Assembly: GCA_019114585.1 (NCBI GenBank)
Contig: DXFE01000047.1
Span: 1-19,637, forward strand
Direction of reading: 5' to 3'
Length of the DNA stretch: 19,637 bases
Origin: Gemmiger_A avium
GTDB taxonomy: Bacteria; Bacillota; Clostridia; Oscillospirales; Ruminococcaceae
Shown here: in pieces, positions 7,507 through 15,639 of the stretch
Layout: each line of letters begins with the position of its first letter
Numbering within the stretch: position 1 is the first letter of the stretch
Made by a program: the position numbers and the translations under genes
The notes under the pieces: model-generated
Database searches by the model: none
What the model saw: the letters and a program-made list of their open reading frames with translations, nothing else
Told to the model about the DNA's origin: nothing

Positions 7507-8319
7507 TCACCGACCTTTCAGTTTTTTGTCTATGGCCATAAACTGATCAGCCGGGTTAAAGCTGATCAGATCCAGGTGACTGTCCGCCAGGCTGATCTCA
7601 ACCTGAGCGCCGGGAGAAAGGCTATGATCGCCGGACCCGTCGGCCGACACGCAAACCGGATCGCTGCCGGTGTATTCCCCCACCCGGATGGTCAGACGGC
7701 GCTGGGCGCTGAATACCATGGGCGGGCTTTGCAGGCTGTGGGCGCAGATGGGGGTAACCACCATCCCGCCAATACGCGCATCCAGAATCGGGCCGCCTGC
7801 ACTCAAAGAATAGGCTGTAGAGCCGGTGGGGGTGGCCACGATCACGCCATCCCCCCGATACCGGTTCACCAGCGTACCGTCACACCAGACAGCAAACTCA
7901 ATGGTCTGCATCCGCCAGCCTTTGTACAGAACCACATCGTTCAGCGCGGTCTGCTCCCAGGCATCGCAGCGGGCCCGCAGCAGCATCCGTCTGTCCAGCT
8001 GATAGTCACCGGCTGCCAGCCGGGCCAGTTTGGAGGGCATCTCCTCAATCTCGCAGGTAGCCAGAAAGCCAACCCGCCCCAGATTGATTCCCAGAATAGG
8101 AATGCCATACGGCTGGGTGCGCCGGGCCGTATGCAGAATGGTACCGTCGCCGCCAATGGTGAGTACGGCATCGGCAGAAGCCAGTGCCGCTTCGTCCCGG
8201 GCCGGGTCGGCATCCGGCCAGACCGTACAGGCTCCCTGCTGCTGCAGAATGGCAGCGGCCTGTTCGGCGACCTGCAACGCCTCCGGTTTTTGCTGGTTGA
8301 GTACCATGTATACGGTCAT
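7507..8319 (-). CDS. nadK: NAD kinase
   Basis: NAD kinase phosphorylates NAD+ to NADP+. The 270-residue protein has the signature GGDGT (56-60, catalytic Asp58), the NAD-binding ND pair (Asn127-Asp128, where many homologues have Asn-Glu) and the DGVIVATPTGSTAYSLSAGGP segment (157-177) characteristic of the family. The ATG at 8319 has GGAGG nine bases upstream. A longer in-frame version starting near 8349 would overlap tlyA and lacks a better ribosome site. It lies 22 bases after the tlyA stop and 7 bases before argR. In Bacillus the tlyA and argR homologues are adjacent, so nadK here reflects a clostridial-style gene order. Confidence 0.96.
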   Translation of the reverse strand: MTVYMVLNQQKPEALQVAEQAAAILQQQGACTVWPDADPARDEAALASADAVLTIGGDGTILHTARRTQPYGIPILGINLGRVGFLATCEIEEMPSKLARLAAGDYQLDRRMLLRARCDAWEQTALNDVVLYKGWRMQTIEFAVWCDGTLVNRYRGDGVIVATPTGSTAYSLSAGGPILDARIGGMVVTPICAHSLQSPPMVFSAQRRLTIRVGEYTGSDPVCVSADGSGDHSLSPGAQVEISLADSHLDLISFNPADQFMAIDKKLKGR

Positions 8320-8341
8320 AGTTCGACGCCTCCCGCGAAGA

Positions 8342-9142
8342 TCAGTCAAGGGTTTCGTGGGCGCGCCGCACCAGATCCCGGGCTATACTCTCGTCCAGCG
8401 CCGTCGGGGATTCCGAGCGCTGCACATGCATCAAAAACTCAATATTGCCTTCCGGGCCTTTGATCGGCGAATGATCCAGCCCCAGCACCGAAAAGCCATT
8501 GGTGGTGGCGTGCTCCATCGCCTGCAGCAGCACCTCCAGATGGGTTTCGGGTTCCCGCACAACGCCCTTTTTACCGACCTTTTCCCGGCCGGCTTCGAAC
8601 TGCGGCTTGACCAGGCAGACGCCATCAGCCTGCGGCACACAAATTCGGGCCGTCACAGGAAAAATGTGTTTGAGAGAGATAAACGATACGTCCACGCTGA
8701 AGAACTCCACCGGTTCCGCCAGCATATCCGGCGTAACATTGCGGATGTTGGTGCGTTCCATATTGACGACCCGGGCATCGGTGCGCAGCGACCAGGCAAG
8801 CTGCCCGTACCCCACGTCCACAGCATACACCTTGGTAGCACCATTCTGCAGCATGCAATCGGTAAAACCGCCGGTGGAAGCACCAATGTCCATGCAGACT
8901 TTGCCCGCCGGATGTACCGGGAACACCTGCATGGCCTTTTCCAGCTTCAGCCCGCCGCGGCTTACATATCCGATATCATGGCCGCGTACCTCTACCTTGG
9001 CATCTTCCGGGATCATGTCGCCCGCCTTGTCGCATTTCTGCTCGTTGACAAACACCACACCCGCCATAATCAGGGCCTTGGCCCGTTCCCGGCTCTGCGC
9101 CAGGCCATTCTGGCACAGATATTGATCCAGCCGTATCTTCAA
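8342..9142 (-). CDS. tlyA: TlyA-family rRNA 2'-O-methyltransferase (RrmJ/FtsJ fold with S4 domain)
   Basis: The 266-residue protein combines an N-terminal S4 RNA-binding domain (1-60, MKIRLDQYL... ERAKALIMAGVV) with an FtsJ-like methyltransferase domain. Motifs are SRGGLKLEKA (61-70), the SAM-binding loop DIGASTGGFTD (85-95), SVDVSFISL and LVKPQFEAG. A K-D-K-E catalytic tetrad can be read as Lys66, Asp151, Lys179 and Glu235. Mycobacterial TlyA methylates 16S and 23S rRNA; older annotations call the family hemolysin A. The start is a TTG at 9142, two bases after the dxs stop, with GGAGG ten bases upstream inside the end of dxs, so translation is coupled to dxs. Confidence 0.95.
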   Translation of the reverse strand: MKIRLDQYLCQNGLAQSRERAKALIMAGVVFVNEQKCDKAGDMIPEDAKVEVRGHDIGYVSRGGLKLEKAMQVFPVHPAGKVCMDIGASTGGFTDCMLQNGATKVYAVDVGYGQLAWSLRTDARVVNMERTNIRNVTPDMLAEPVEFFSVDVSFISLKHIFPVTARICVPQADGVCLVKPQFEAGREKVGKKGVVREPETHLEVLLQAMEHATTNGFSVLGLDHSPIKGPEGNIEFLMHVQRSESPTALDESIARDLVRRAHETLD

Positions 9143-9144
9143 AG

Positions 9145-11001
9145 TTATAAATCCTCCCAGCTTTTTCGCAGAGCCGCCGCATCCAGCCCCAGCTGGGCTT
9201 TCAGGCGGGAAACATCCGCATGGTCAATCTTGTTGGTGGTAACGGCCCGATGAATAAACCGGCCGTGCCAGCCCGCTGTAAGCAGCGCGGCCTGCAGCTG
9301 CTGGCCAATACCACCGGTGGCAACGCACTCCTCCGCAAACAGCAGGGTATCATAGCGGCAGAGTTCACGCACAAGCCCGTCCGGCAGCGGATAGATCTGC
9401 ACCAGCTTATATACATCCACGGCCTGACCGGCGGCAGCCAGCTGCTGCCCGGCCTCCAGCACATCCGCCGTTTCGCTGCCGTAACTGATCAAGGCACCGG
9501 CGGCGTTGTCCGTTTTGACCAGCTGGTCATAGGGTTTGCCGGAACATCCCAGCGCAGCCAATGCCGGGATTTCGCCGCCCCGGGGATACCGGATCGCGCG
9601 AGGCCCGTTCGGTTCTTTCATAAGTTCCGCCAGCCAGTGATCCAGCTCCGCATAGTTGCAGGGAGACCAAACCGGCACGCCCGCCTGGCTCAGATACGCA
9701 GGGTCATAGATGCCCTGATGGGTCTCGCCATCCCCCGGCACCAGACCGGCCCGGTCCACGGCGAACAGCACGTTCAGCCCCATCAGCCGCACATCATGGA
9801 TCACTTGGTCAAAGGATCGCTGCAGGAAGGTGGAGTAGATTCCTACCACCGGCAGCAGGCCCTGGCTGGCCAGACCGGCCGCAAAGGTAACCGCATGCTG
9901 CTCCGCCATGCCTACGTCGAAGAAACGCTCCGGAAAACGGCGGTACATATACTGCAAACCAGTACCATATTTCATTGCAGCCGTAATGGCACAGATACGG
10001 CCGTCCTGCTCCGCCAGCCGCACCAGCTGCATGCCAAATTGCGTGGAGAACGAGGCGGCGGGCGCCACATCCGGATCCGGCAGGTGGTCGGTATCAAACG
10101 AGGACACACCGTGGAACTCGCCCGGATTTTCCTCGGCAGGTTTAAAGCCCTTTCCCTTTACAGTCACCACATGCAGAAAAACCGGGGCCACCTGGTTCTG
10201 CAGGTTTTGCAGCAGCTCAACAAGGCGTGCCGTATCGTGGCCATCCACCGGGCCAATGTACTGGAACCCCATCTCCTCAAACATGGTGGAGTGGTAAATG
10301 GTACGGCGCAGCGCCCGTTTACAGGCCTGCAGCGCGCGCACCAGCACTTCCCCCAGAACCGGGATATGATCCAGGAACGTTTCCATCCGGGCTTTGGCCT
10401 GGTTATACTGCGGATTGGTACGCAGCACCGTAAGATAACGGGCCACAGAACCCACGTTTTTGGAAATCGACATCTTATTGTCGTTCAGGATGACAATAAG
10501 ATTATTGAGGGTATCCACATTGTTCATACCCTCGTACACCATGCCGCCGGTGAAAGCGCCATCCCCTACCAGGGCTACCACTTTACCCGGCTCACCTTTG
10601 AGCTTTTTCGCCTGGGCCATGCCAATGGCGGCGGAAATCGCCGTGTTCCCGTGCCCGGCCACAAAGGCATCGTGCTCACTTTCGGACGGCGAAGGGAACC
10701 CGGACAAACCGCCCTCCTGGCGGAGTTTTTCAAAACCGCTGCGGCGGCCGGTAAGCAATTTATGGGTATAGCACTGGTGCCCCACATCGAAAACGAATTT
10801 GTCCTGCGGGGTGTTGAGAACATAATGAAGCGCAACCGTCAGTTCCACCGTGCCCAGATTGGAAGCCAGGTGGCCGCCGGTGCGGGATACGCTGTGAATC
10901 AGAAAATCCCGGATCTCCTGACAGAGCAGGGGCAGCTGTTCCGGAAACAGCTTTTTCAGCTCCTGCGGACTGTTGATCCGGTCCAGAAGCGGATAGGGCA
11001 T
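9145..11001 (-). CDS. dxs: 1-deoxy-D-xylulose-5-phosphate synthase
   Basis: DXS condenses pyruvate and glyceraldehyde 3-phosphate using thiamine diphosphate, the first step of the MEP isoprenoid pathway. The 618-residue protein has the family motifs HLASNLG (44-50), FDVGHQCYTHK (71-81), GHGNTAIS (116-123) and the TPP motif GDGAFTGGM (146-154) ending in NDN. The transketolase pyrimidine-binding part with DVGMAEQHAVTFAAGLA and a C-terminal transketolase domain follow. I chose the ATG at 11001 because GGAGG lies eight bases upstream; the ATG at 11007 would leave only two bases. It sits with ispA and a membrane phosphatase-like gene in one operon. Confidence 0.97.
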   Translation of the reverse strand: MPYPLLDRINSPQELKKLFPEQLPLLCQEIRDFLIHSVSRTGGHLASNLGTVELTVALHYVLNTPQDKFVFDVGHQCYTHKLLTGRRSGFEKLRQEGGLSGFPSPSESEHDAFVAGHGNTAISAAIGMAQAKKLKGEPGKVVALVGDGAFTGGMVYEGMNNVDTLNNLIVILNDNKMSISKNVGSVARYLTVLRTNPQYNQAKARMETFLDHIPVLGEVLVRALQACKRALRRTIYHSTMFEEMGFQYIGPVDGHDTARLVELLQNLQNQVAPVFLHVVTVKGKGFKPAEENPGEFHGVSSFDTDHLPDPDVAPAASFSTQFGMQLVRLAEQDGRICAITAAMKYGTGLQYMYRRFPERFFDVGMAEQHAVTFAAGLASQGLLPVVGIYSTFLQRSFDQVIHDVRLMGLNVLFAVDRAGLVPGDGETHQGIYDPAYLSQAGVPVWSPCNYAELDHWLAELMKEPNGPRAIRYPRGGEIPALAALGCSGKPYDQLVKTDNAAGALISYGSETADVLEAGQQLAAAGQAVDVYKLVQIYPLPDGLVRELCRYDTLLFAEECVATGGIGQQLQAALLTAGWHGRFIHRAVTTNKIDHADVSRLKAQLGLDAAALRKSWEDL

Positions 11002-11024
11002 ATGCATGACCTCCGAGTACAGGA

Positions 11025-11495
11025 TTACAGGTTGACCGGCAGAATAAACCCGATCAGAATGCCCAGCACAGCACCGCTGAGCACCTCAAAGGGGGTATGG
11101 CCAACCATTTCCTTCAGTTTCTTGTCCGCAAAGATCGGCGCATTGCGGGCATTGTCGTCCATCCACTGGTTCAGGATCCGGTTCAGGACCTTGGCCTGCT
11201 CACCGGTTTCACGCCGGACGCCCATAGCGTCATACATAACGATTACCGCCAGCACAAAGGCCATGGCAAACATGGGAGAATGCACCCCCACATACCGCCC
11301 GGTAGCGATCAGCATGGAACAGACCGTGCTGGAATGGGCGCTGGGCATACCGCCTGCTCCCCACATACGTTCCAGGTCAAACTCGCCGATCACCCAAAAG
11401 TTGATGAGCGTTTTGAGCACCTGGGCCACAAGCCATCCGATCAGCGAGATGCTGAGTATGATGTTCCAGCTGTAGACGAGTTTGATCCACTCCAT
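11025..11495 (-). CDS. Divergent PAP2 family membrane protein (YuiD-like)
   Basis: This 156-residue protein belongs to the divergent PAP2 (DUF212, YuiD) group, distant relatives of the acid phosphatase/vanadium haloperoxidase superfamily. Signature segments are GGMPSAHSS (48-56), YDAMGVRRETGEQA (88-101) and GHTPFEVLSG (132-141). Hydrophobic membrane segments lie near 10-30, 55-72, 75-90 and 138-153. The biochemical role of the family is not established. Its position between farnesyl diphosphate synthase and DXS hints at prenyl-phosphate chemistry, but that is inference only. The ATG at 11495 gives the family's usual N-terminus; a GTG at 11510 adds five residues and has no properly spaced ribosome site. 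Confidence 0.88.
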   Translation of the reverse strand: MEWIKLVYSWNIILSISLIGWLVAQVLKTLINFWVIGEFDLERMWGAGGMPSAHSSTVCSMLIATGRYVGVHSPMFAMAFVLAVIVMYDAMGVRRETGEQAKVLNRILNQWMDDNARNAPIFADKKLKEMVGHTPFEVLSGAVLGILIGFILPVNL

Positions 11496-11513
11496 ACCTG
11501 TTTCGCTCACTCC

Positions 11514-12389
11514 TTACTTTTTACGTTCCAGCAGCGCTCCGGCCATCCGGCGCAGGAATTCCGCCCGGGGGCCAAAGCCGTTCAGGGCGGTGCAGGCCTC
11601 TTCGTTGACCTGCTGTGCCAGGCGCTGTGCACCTTCGGGACCATACAGGGTTGCGAAGGTGGTCTTTCCGTTTTCCGCATCGCTGCCGATGGGTTTGCCA
11701 AGCTGCTCCGCCGTCGAAGTAACATCCAGCACGTCATCTACGATCTGGAACACCAGTCCCAGCCCATAGGCGAACGTCTCCAGCGCCTGCCGCTGTTCGG
11801 CGGTTCCATCCGCAGCAGCCGCGCCCATCTGCACCGCCGCGTTGATCAGCGCCCCGGTCTTGTTCCGGTGAATACGGCGCAGCACTTCGTCGGTGGCCGG
11901 CTTGCCCTCCCAGGCGATATCCAGTTCCTGACCAAGCACCATGCCCCTTGCACCGGCGCCATGGGCCAGCGCCTGCACGGCAGCGGTGCGGGCCTGCTCG
12001 GAAAGCGGCGCATCCCCGATCACCTCAAAAGCAGTGGTCAGCAACGCATCGCCGGCCAGAAGGGCGGTGGCTTCCCCAAACTGCTTGTGGCAGGAGGGGC
12101 GGCCGCGCCGGAAATCGTCATCATCCATGCAGGGAAGATCGTCATGGATCAGGGAGTAGGCATGCAGCATTTCCACAGCGCCTGCCAGCCAGGATGCAGC
12201 CTCAATGTCGCCGCCCAGCATATCGCACACGGCCAGCACCAGAACAGCGCGCACCTGCTTGCCGCCGCCCATCAGGCTGTACCGGGCAGCCCGGCAAACC
12301 TGTGAATCCTCCGGCAGATAGGTTTCGCACAATGTCTGCAGGCGGTCTTCCGCCAGTTTTTGGTACCGTGCGTACTCCGGCATATCCAT
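11514..12389 (-). CDS. ispA: Polyprenyl (farnesyl) diphosphate synthase
   Basis: A trans-prenyltransferase of 291 residues, the length of bacterial farnesyl/geranyl diphosphate synthases. It condenses IPP with DMAPP and GPP. The first Asp-rich motif is DDLPCMDDDDFRRGRP (83-98), with the two-residue insert typical of bacterial FPPS. The second is DDVLD (218-222). The GGGKQVR segment (41-47) corresponds to the IPP-binding GGKR-R motif. AGGAGG lies eight bases before the ATG at 12389, and xseB ends three bases upstream. In Firmicutes ispA routinely follows xseB and feeds undecaprenyl and menaquinone synthesis. Chain length (C15 against C20) cannot be proven from sequence alone. Confidence 0.95.
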   Translation of the reverse strand: MDMPEYARYQKLAEDRLQTLCETYLPEDSQVCRAARYSLMGGGKQVRAVLVLAVCDMLGGDIEAASWLAGAVEMLHAYSLIHDDLPCMDDDDFRRGRPSCHKQFGEATALLAGDALLTTAFEVIGDAPLSEQARTAAVQALAHGAGARGMVLGQELDIAWEGKPATDEVLRRIHRNKTGALINAAVQMGAAAADGTAEQRQALETFAYGLGLVFQIVDDVLDVTSTAEQLGKPIGSDAENGKTTFATLYGPEGAQRLAQQVNEEACTALNGFGPRAEFLRRMAGALLERKK

Positions 12390-12392
12390 GGG

Positions 12393-12617
12393 TCAGTCCT
12401 CCTCTGTTTGTTTGGGCGACGCAGCCAACAGCGTCTGGTCAATCTGCTCAATCTGCAGCTTGGCCTGGGCAAGGGATTCTTCGCAGAACTGCACCAGCTG
12501 CGCCGCCTGACTGTACAGGGCGATGGACTGGTCCAGGGTGGTATCCGGGTCGGCCAGTTTATCCAGCAGCTGTTCCAGCTGGCTCATCCCCTGTTCAAAG
12601 TTTTTCGGTGTCTTCAT
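12393..12617 (-). CDS. xseB: Exodeoxyribonuclease VII small subunit
   Basis: This 74-residue acidic helical protein (MKTPKNFEQGMSQLEQLLDK and onward) has the size and pattern of XseB, the small subunit that joins XseA to form exonuclease VII, a single-strand-specific nuclease. The ATG at 12617 lies inside the end of xseA, overlapping it by 23 bases, with GAGG nine bases upstream. An in-frame TTG at 12632 is a poorer start. The DPDTTLDQSIALYSQAAQLVQFCEESLAQAK part is the typical XseB helix pair. Confidence 0.93.
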   Translation of the reverse strand: MKTPKNFEQGMSQLEQLLDKLADPDTTLDQSIALYSQAAQLVQFCEESLAQAKLQIEQIDQTLLAASPKQTEED

Positions 12618-13821
12618 TCTGTTTGACCTCAATGCTTTCTATGCGGCAACGGGCGCGGCAGCCATCGCCGCGCAGCCAGAGCTGCTGGCCCGGCTGCTGC
12701 TGAGCCAGACACAGGCTTTTGCCGGTCCGGGTTTCCGGGATGCAGTAGCCGCGGGCCAGAACCCGGTACGGGCTCAGCGAATCCAATACCTGCAGGCTGT
12801 GGGCAAAACGGGTCTGGGCAGCCCGGCAGCAGGTTTCCATCCGGCTTCCCAACTGCCGGCAGCTGTTATCCAGCCGGGCTCTGCGCTGCTCAATGCCGTG
12901 CAGAGGAGAAAGGTCCGCCAAATTCTGACGGGCCATAACAGTATTATTATAGCATAAATGCAGTCTGTCTTGCATATTTTTATGCATTTTATCATAAATC
13001 TCTGCAAGTGCGCGGCGAATCTGTGCCTGGTCGGGCACTGCCAGTTCCGCAGCCGCAGAGGGGGTGGGGGCCCGCATATCCGCCACAAAATCCAGGATCG
13101 TATAGTCAATCTCATGCCCTACCGCCGAAATCAACGGCGTGCGGCAGGCAAAAGCGGCGCGGGCGATCCCCTCGTCGTTGAACACCCACAGGTCCTCCCG
13201 GGAACCGCCGCCCCGGGCCACAATGATGACCTGGGCCCGGCCATCCGCATCCAGGGCACGGATTCCGCCGGCGATCTGGGCGGCGGCTTCCCTGCCCTGC
13301 ACGTTGACCGGAGCGACAAGCAGCCGGGTCAACGGCCAGCGGCGGCCGATCACCTGCAGAATATCCTGCAGCGCCGCCCCCGTACCGGAAGTGACCACCC
13401 CCACACAGGAGGGCATGGGCGGCAGCGGCTGCTTTGCCTCCGGGCGGAACAGTCCTTCTGCCGCCAGACGGGCTTTCAGTTCTTCAAAGGCCATCTGCGC
13501 AGCGCCGATGCCGTCCGGCATCAGATCGCGCACATACACCTGAAAGGCACCGTCCCGCTCGTACAGGCTGACCCGGCAGCGAACCACGACCTGCATGCCA
13601 TCCTGCGGGCGGAATGCCAGACGGGCAGCGTCCCGGCTGAACATGACCGCCTTGACGCTGCTTTGCGCATCCCGCAAAGAAAAGTAGCAGTGGCCGCTCT
13701 TGGCATGGCGCACAAAGTTTGCGATCTCGCCCCGCAGCGCCAGATCCGCCAGGACGGCATCCCCTTCCAGCACCGATTTGACATACCGGTTCAGAGCTGT
13801 TATGCCGATTACCTGGGGCAT
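12595..13821 (-). CDS. xseA: Exodeoxyribonuclease VII large subunit
   Basis: The 408-residue protein has the XseA layout: an N-terminal OB-fold (about 1-100) for single-stranded DNA, a catalytic core with GVVTSGTGAALQDIL (the family usually has Ser-Pro-Thr where this has Ser-Gly-Thr), VARGGGSREDLWVFNDE and ISAVGHEIDYTILDFVADMRAPTPSAAAE, then a coiled-coil region and a short C-terminal domain with LARGY. AGGAG lies five bases before the ATG at 13821. It overlaps the TsaD-like gene by 13 bases. The coiled-coil section around 12937-13006 is coded by an AT-rich stretch unlike the rest of the gene. Confidence 0.96.
   Translation of the reverse strand: MPQVIGITALNRYVKSVLEGDAVLADLALRGEIANFVRHAKSGHCYFSLRDAQSSVKAVMFSRDAARLAFRPQDGMQVVVRCRVSLYERDGAFQVYVRDLMPDGIGAAQMAFEELKARLAAEGLFRPEAKQPLPPMPSCVGVVTSGTGAALQDILQVIGRRWPLTRLLVAPVNVQGREAAAQIAGGIRALDADGRAQVIIVARGGGSREDLWVFNDEGIARAAFACRTPLISAVGHEIDYTILDFVADMRAPTPSAAAELAVPDQAQIRRALAEIYDKMHKNMQDRLHLCYNNTVMARQNLADLSPLHGIEQRRARLDNSCRQLGSRMETCCRAAQTRFAHSLQVLDSLSPYRVLARGYCIPETRTGKSLCLAQQQPGQQLWLRGDGCRARCRIESIEVKQNEDTEKL
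12946..12986 (-). promoter_or_regulatory. Possible internal promoter with palindrome inside xseA
   Basis: Within an AT-rich pocket of the GC-rich xseA gene, the minus strand carries a perfect extended -10, TGCTATAAT (12954-12946). A perfect palindrome TGCATA-AAAA-TATGCA (12986-12971) covers the position of the -35. No good -35 hexamer is present. Extended -10 promoters can work without one, so this could drive xseB-ispA-dxs-tlyA-nadK-argR-recN. The motif is seen; promoter activity is inference. Confidence 0.35.
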
Positions 13822-14747
13822 ACGGTCTCCTCTCTGGCGGCCAGCACCGCCACGCCAATGGCATTATCGGACGAAAAACGTCCGGGCACAAAGCATACAT
13901 CCGGCAGACGGCGCTGCACATAGTCCCGGATTACCGGGCTGCTCATAACACCGCCGGCGCAGACCACCGGCAGGCCGGGATGCAGCCGCAGGGCTTCCCG
14001 GGTCATCCGGATCACAGTTTCTCCTACGCAGAGCAGGCAATACCGGCAGACATACGCCGGGGATTTGCCCTGCTCCAGCAGACGGGCGCACTGGTTTTCC
14101 AGCCCGGACAGGCTGCATTCCAGCCCGCGCACCGTGGCGCGGGGACGAATTTCTTCGTCGCATTCGGCAGCAAGGCGGGAGACCTGCTCCCCCGCCGGGA
14201 ATGCAAAACCCAGCCGGACGCCGATGCGGTCCACAGCCTGGCCTGCATACAGGTCGGTGCTGGTACCCAGAGTTTCCACGCTGCCGTCCGGCCGGCGGAG
14301 AAGCAGATCCGTGGTGCCGCCGGAGATATGGAATACCAGCACCGGCTGCTCCCACAGCTGCGGGCGCTGCGCCGCAAAAATAGCGGCGGCAATATGCCCC
14401 TGCTGATGGGTGGTATAATGAACCGGGATGCCGCGCCCCGCAGCGAAAGCCCAGGCGGCGCTGATCCCCGCCGTAAAGCAGGGCATATAGGAGCCCTCCA
14501 CCGGGCGGGGCTTTTCCGACACGCCCACCGCGCCGATCGCGGTCAGGTCAACCTGGGCCGCCAGTTCCCGCAGCATTTCGGGCAGTGCCTGGGTATGATG
14601 AAACAGCGCCTCGCTCTGGCGCAGCCCCAGCTGGCCCGGACGGACGGGCAAAAATTTCTTTTTATCACAAACAACCTCCCCGGCGGCGGTGTCGAACACC
14701 GCCAGGGAGGTTGCGTAATTGCTTGTGTCGATGCCCAGGGTCAGCAT
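13809..14747 (-). CDS. TsaD/Kae1-like ASKHA-fold protein (M22 'glycoprotease' paralogue)
   Basis: This 312-residue protein resembles TsaD (Kae1/Gcp), which makes the threonylcarbamoyl-A37 tRNA modification. ASKHA features are visible: GIDTSNYATS (5-14), the metal-binding pair in THQQGH (His114, His118), SGGTTDLL (142-149), SLSGLE (212-217), CAGGVMSS (263-270) and SSDNAIG with Asp294. It is shorter than typical TsaD (about 335-345) and departs at key places: the GPGL-type loop is replaced by VSEKPRPVEGSY (76-87), and SGGHT by SGGTT. This fits a TsaD paralogue of unknown function more than TsaD itself. It overlaps nusB by 7 bases and xseA by 13, in the position where Bacillus carries folD. Family is confident; function is not. 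Confidence 0.85.
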   Translation of the reverse strand: MLTLGIDTSNYATSLAVFDTAAGEVVCDKKKFLPVRPGQLGLRQSEALFHHTQALPEMLRELAAQVDLTAIGAVGVSEKPRPVEGSYMPCFTAGISAAWAFAAGRGIPVHYTTHQQGHIAAAIFAAQRPQLWEQPVLVFHISGGTTDLLLRRPDGSVETLGTSTDLYAGQAVDRIGVRLGFAFPAGEQVSRLAAECDEEIRPRATVRGLECSLSGLENQCARLLEQGKSPAYVCRYCLLCVGETVIRMTREALRLHPGLPVVCAGGVMSSPVIRDYVQRRLPDVCFVPGRFSSDNAIGVAVLAAREETVCPR

Positions 14748-15175
14748 ACGGGCTGTGCCTCACTGTCCTGTGCCATGTCCCGGGCGATGGAGCCCAGCAG
14801 GCCGTTGACAAACTGGTAATCTTCTTCACCGCCGTATTTCTTGGCCAGCTCCACGGCTTCGTTGATTGCCACGCCGGGCAGCTTTTCTTCCCCATAGAGC
14901 ATTTCGGCCACAGCCAGACGAACCAGGGTCAGGCTGACGCGGGGCAGGCGGGCCATGGTCCAGCCCTTGAGCCGGGGCTCGATCAGAGCGTCGATCTCGG
15001 CAGCATGGGCCGCGCAGGCACGCAGCAGCGATTCGCCGAAGTCATCCACCGGGTATTCCCCATCCTGACGGCTGAATTCAATCACTTCCTCCAGCGTTCC
15101 CACATCAAACGAGGTGCTGAACGCGGCGATAAAAGCATTTTCCCGGGCAGCGCGCCGGGGCAGTTTCTGTTCCAT
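14741..15175 (-). CDS. nusB: Transcription antitermination factor NusB
   Basis: NusB binds BoxA RNA with NusE (S10) and supports antitermination on rRNA operons. The 144-residue all-helical protein shows the Arg-rich N-terminus RRAAREN (7-13) and the C-terminal signature VAINEAVELAKKYGGEEDYQFVNGLLGSI (residues 102-130). The ATG at 15175 has AAGGAG five bases upstream. It follows the asp23-family gene after a 95-base spacer with no clear promoter or terminator, and overlaps the next gene by 7 bases, so the group is probably one transcript. Confidence 0.96.
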   Translation of the reverse strand: MEQKLPRRAARENAFIAAFSTSFDVGTLEEVIEFSRQDGEYPVDDFGESLLRACAAHAAEIDALIEPRLKGWTMARLPRVSLTLVRLAVAEMLYGEEKLPGVAINEAVELAKKYGGEEDYQFVNGLLGSIARDMAQDSEAQPVC

Positions 15176-15270
15176 ATTTTCTCCTTACACACAAAATACG
15201 CCCCCCGCCGGTGAGGTTCCCGCAGCAACCGGGCCCGGCCGACGGAGAGACGCGTCTTTTTCTGCTGGTT

Positions 15271-15639
15271 TTATTCTTCCCCGTCCGGCATTTCCACGCC
15301 CACACCGGTGATCACCACATTGACCCGGGAGACGGTAATGCTGGTCATGTTCTGCACAGACGCCTTGACGTTCTGCTGGACCTTTTCGCTCAAAGCCGGG
15401 ATGCGGGCACCATAGGCAATGGTCACATTCACCGTGATCTCGGCCACCTCATCCTGCAGGGTAACCTCTACAGGCTTGGGCGTTGCCAGCCGGCCCAAAA
15501 GGCTTTTCATGCTGTACGGGCAGGCTTTGACCTCCCGCACGCCGTCTACCTCCAGCGCGGCCAGACGGGCGATCTTGGCAATCACATCGGTAGAGATCTG
15601 CAGACTTCCGCCCACGAGGTTCTGGTCTTTCACTTCCAT
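15271..15639 (-). CDS. Asp23/Gls24 family envelope stress response protein
   Basis: The 122-residue protein is a compact Asp23/Gls24 (YqhY/YloU-type) domain: LQISTDVIAKIARLAALEVDGV near the N-terminus, then alternating beta strands (VEVTLQDEVAEITVNVTIAYG) and a final helix-strand unit ending VVITGVGVE. No membrane segment or signal is present. In Bacillus the homologue yqhY also lies directly before nusB and has been linked to acetyl-CoA carboxylase control, but accB and accC, which normally precede it, are not in this window. A sigma-A promoter sits about 80 bases upstream, and GGAGG precedes the ATG at 15639. Confidence 0.93.
   Translation of the reverse strand: MEVKDQNLVGGSLQISTDVIAKIARLAALEVDGVREVKACPYSMKSLLGRLATPKPVEVTLQDEVAEITVNVTIAYGARIPALSEKVQQNVKASVQNMTSITVSRVNVVITGVGVEMPDGEE

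Noticed and set aside
9220..11475. A long plus-strand open frame (about 750 codons) opposite dxs and the PAP2-like gene
   Set aside because: Same reasoning: it is the antisense shadow of dxs codon usage, lacks a domain and a convincing ribosome site, and crosses gene borders on the other strand.
15176..15270. Candidate terminator or promoter between the asp23-family gene and nusB
   Set aside because: Two short loop-less palindromes (CCGGGCCCGG and AGACGCGTCT) are present, but no stem-loop with a U-run and no -35/-10 pair at proper spacing on the coding strand.
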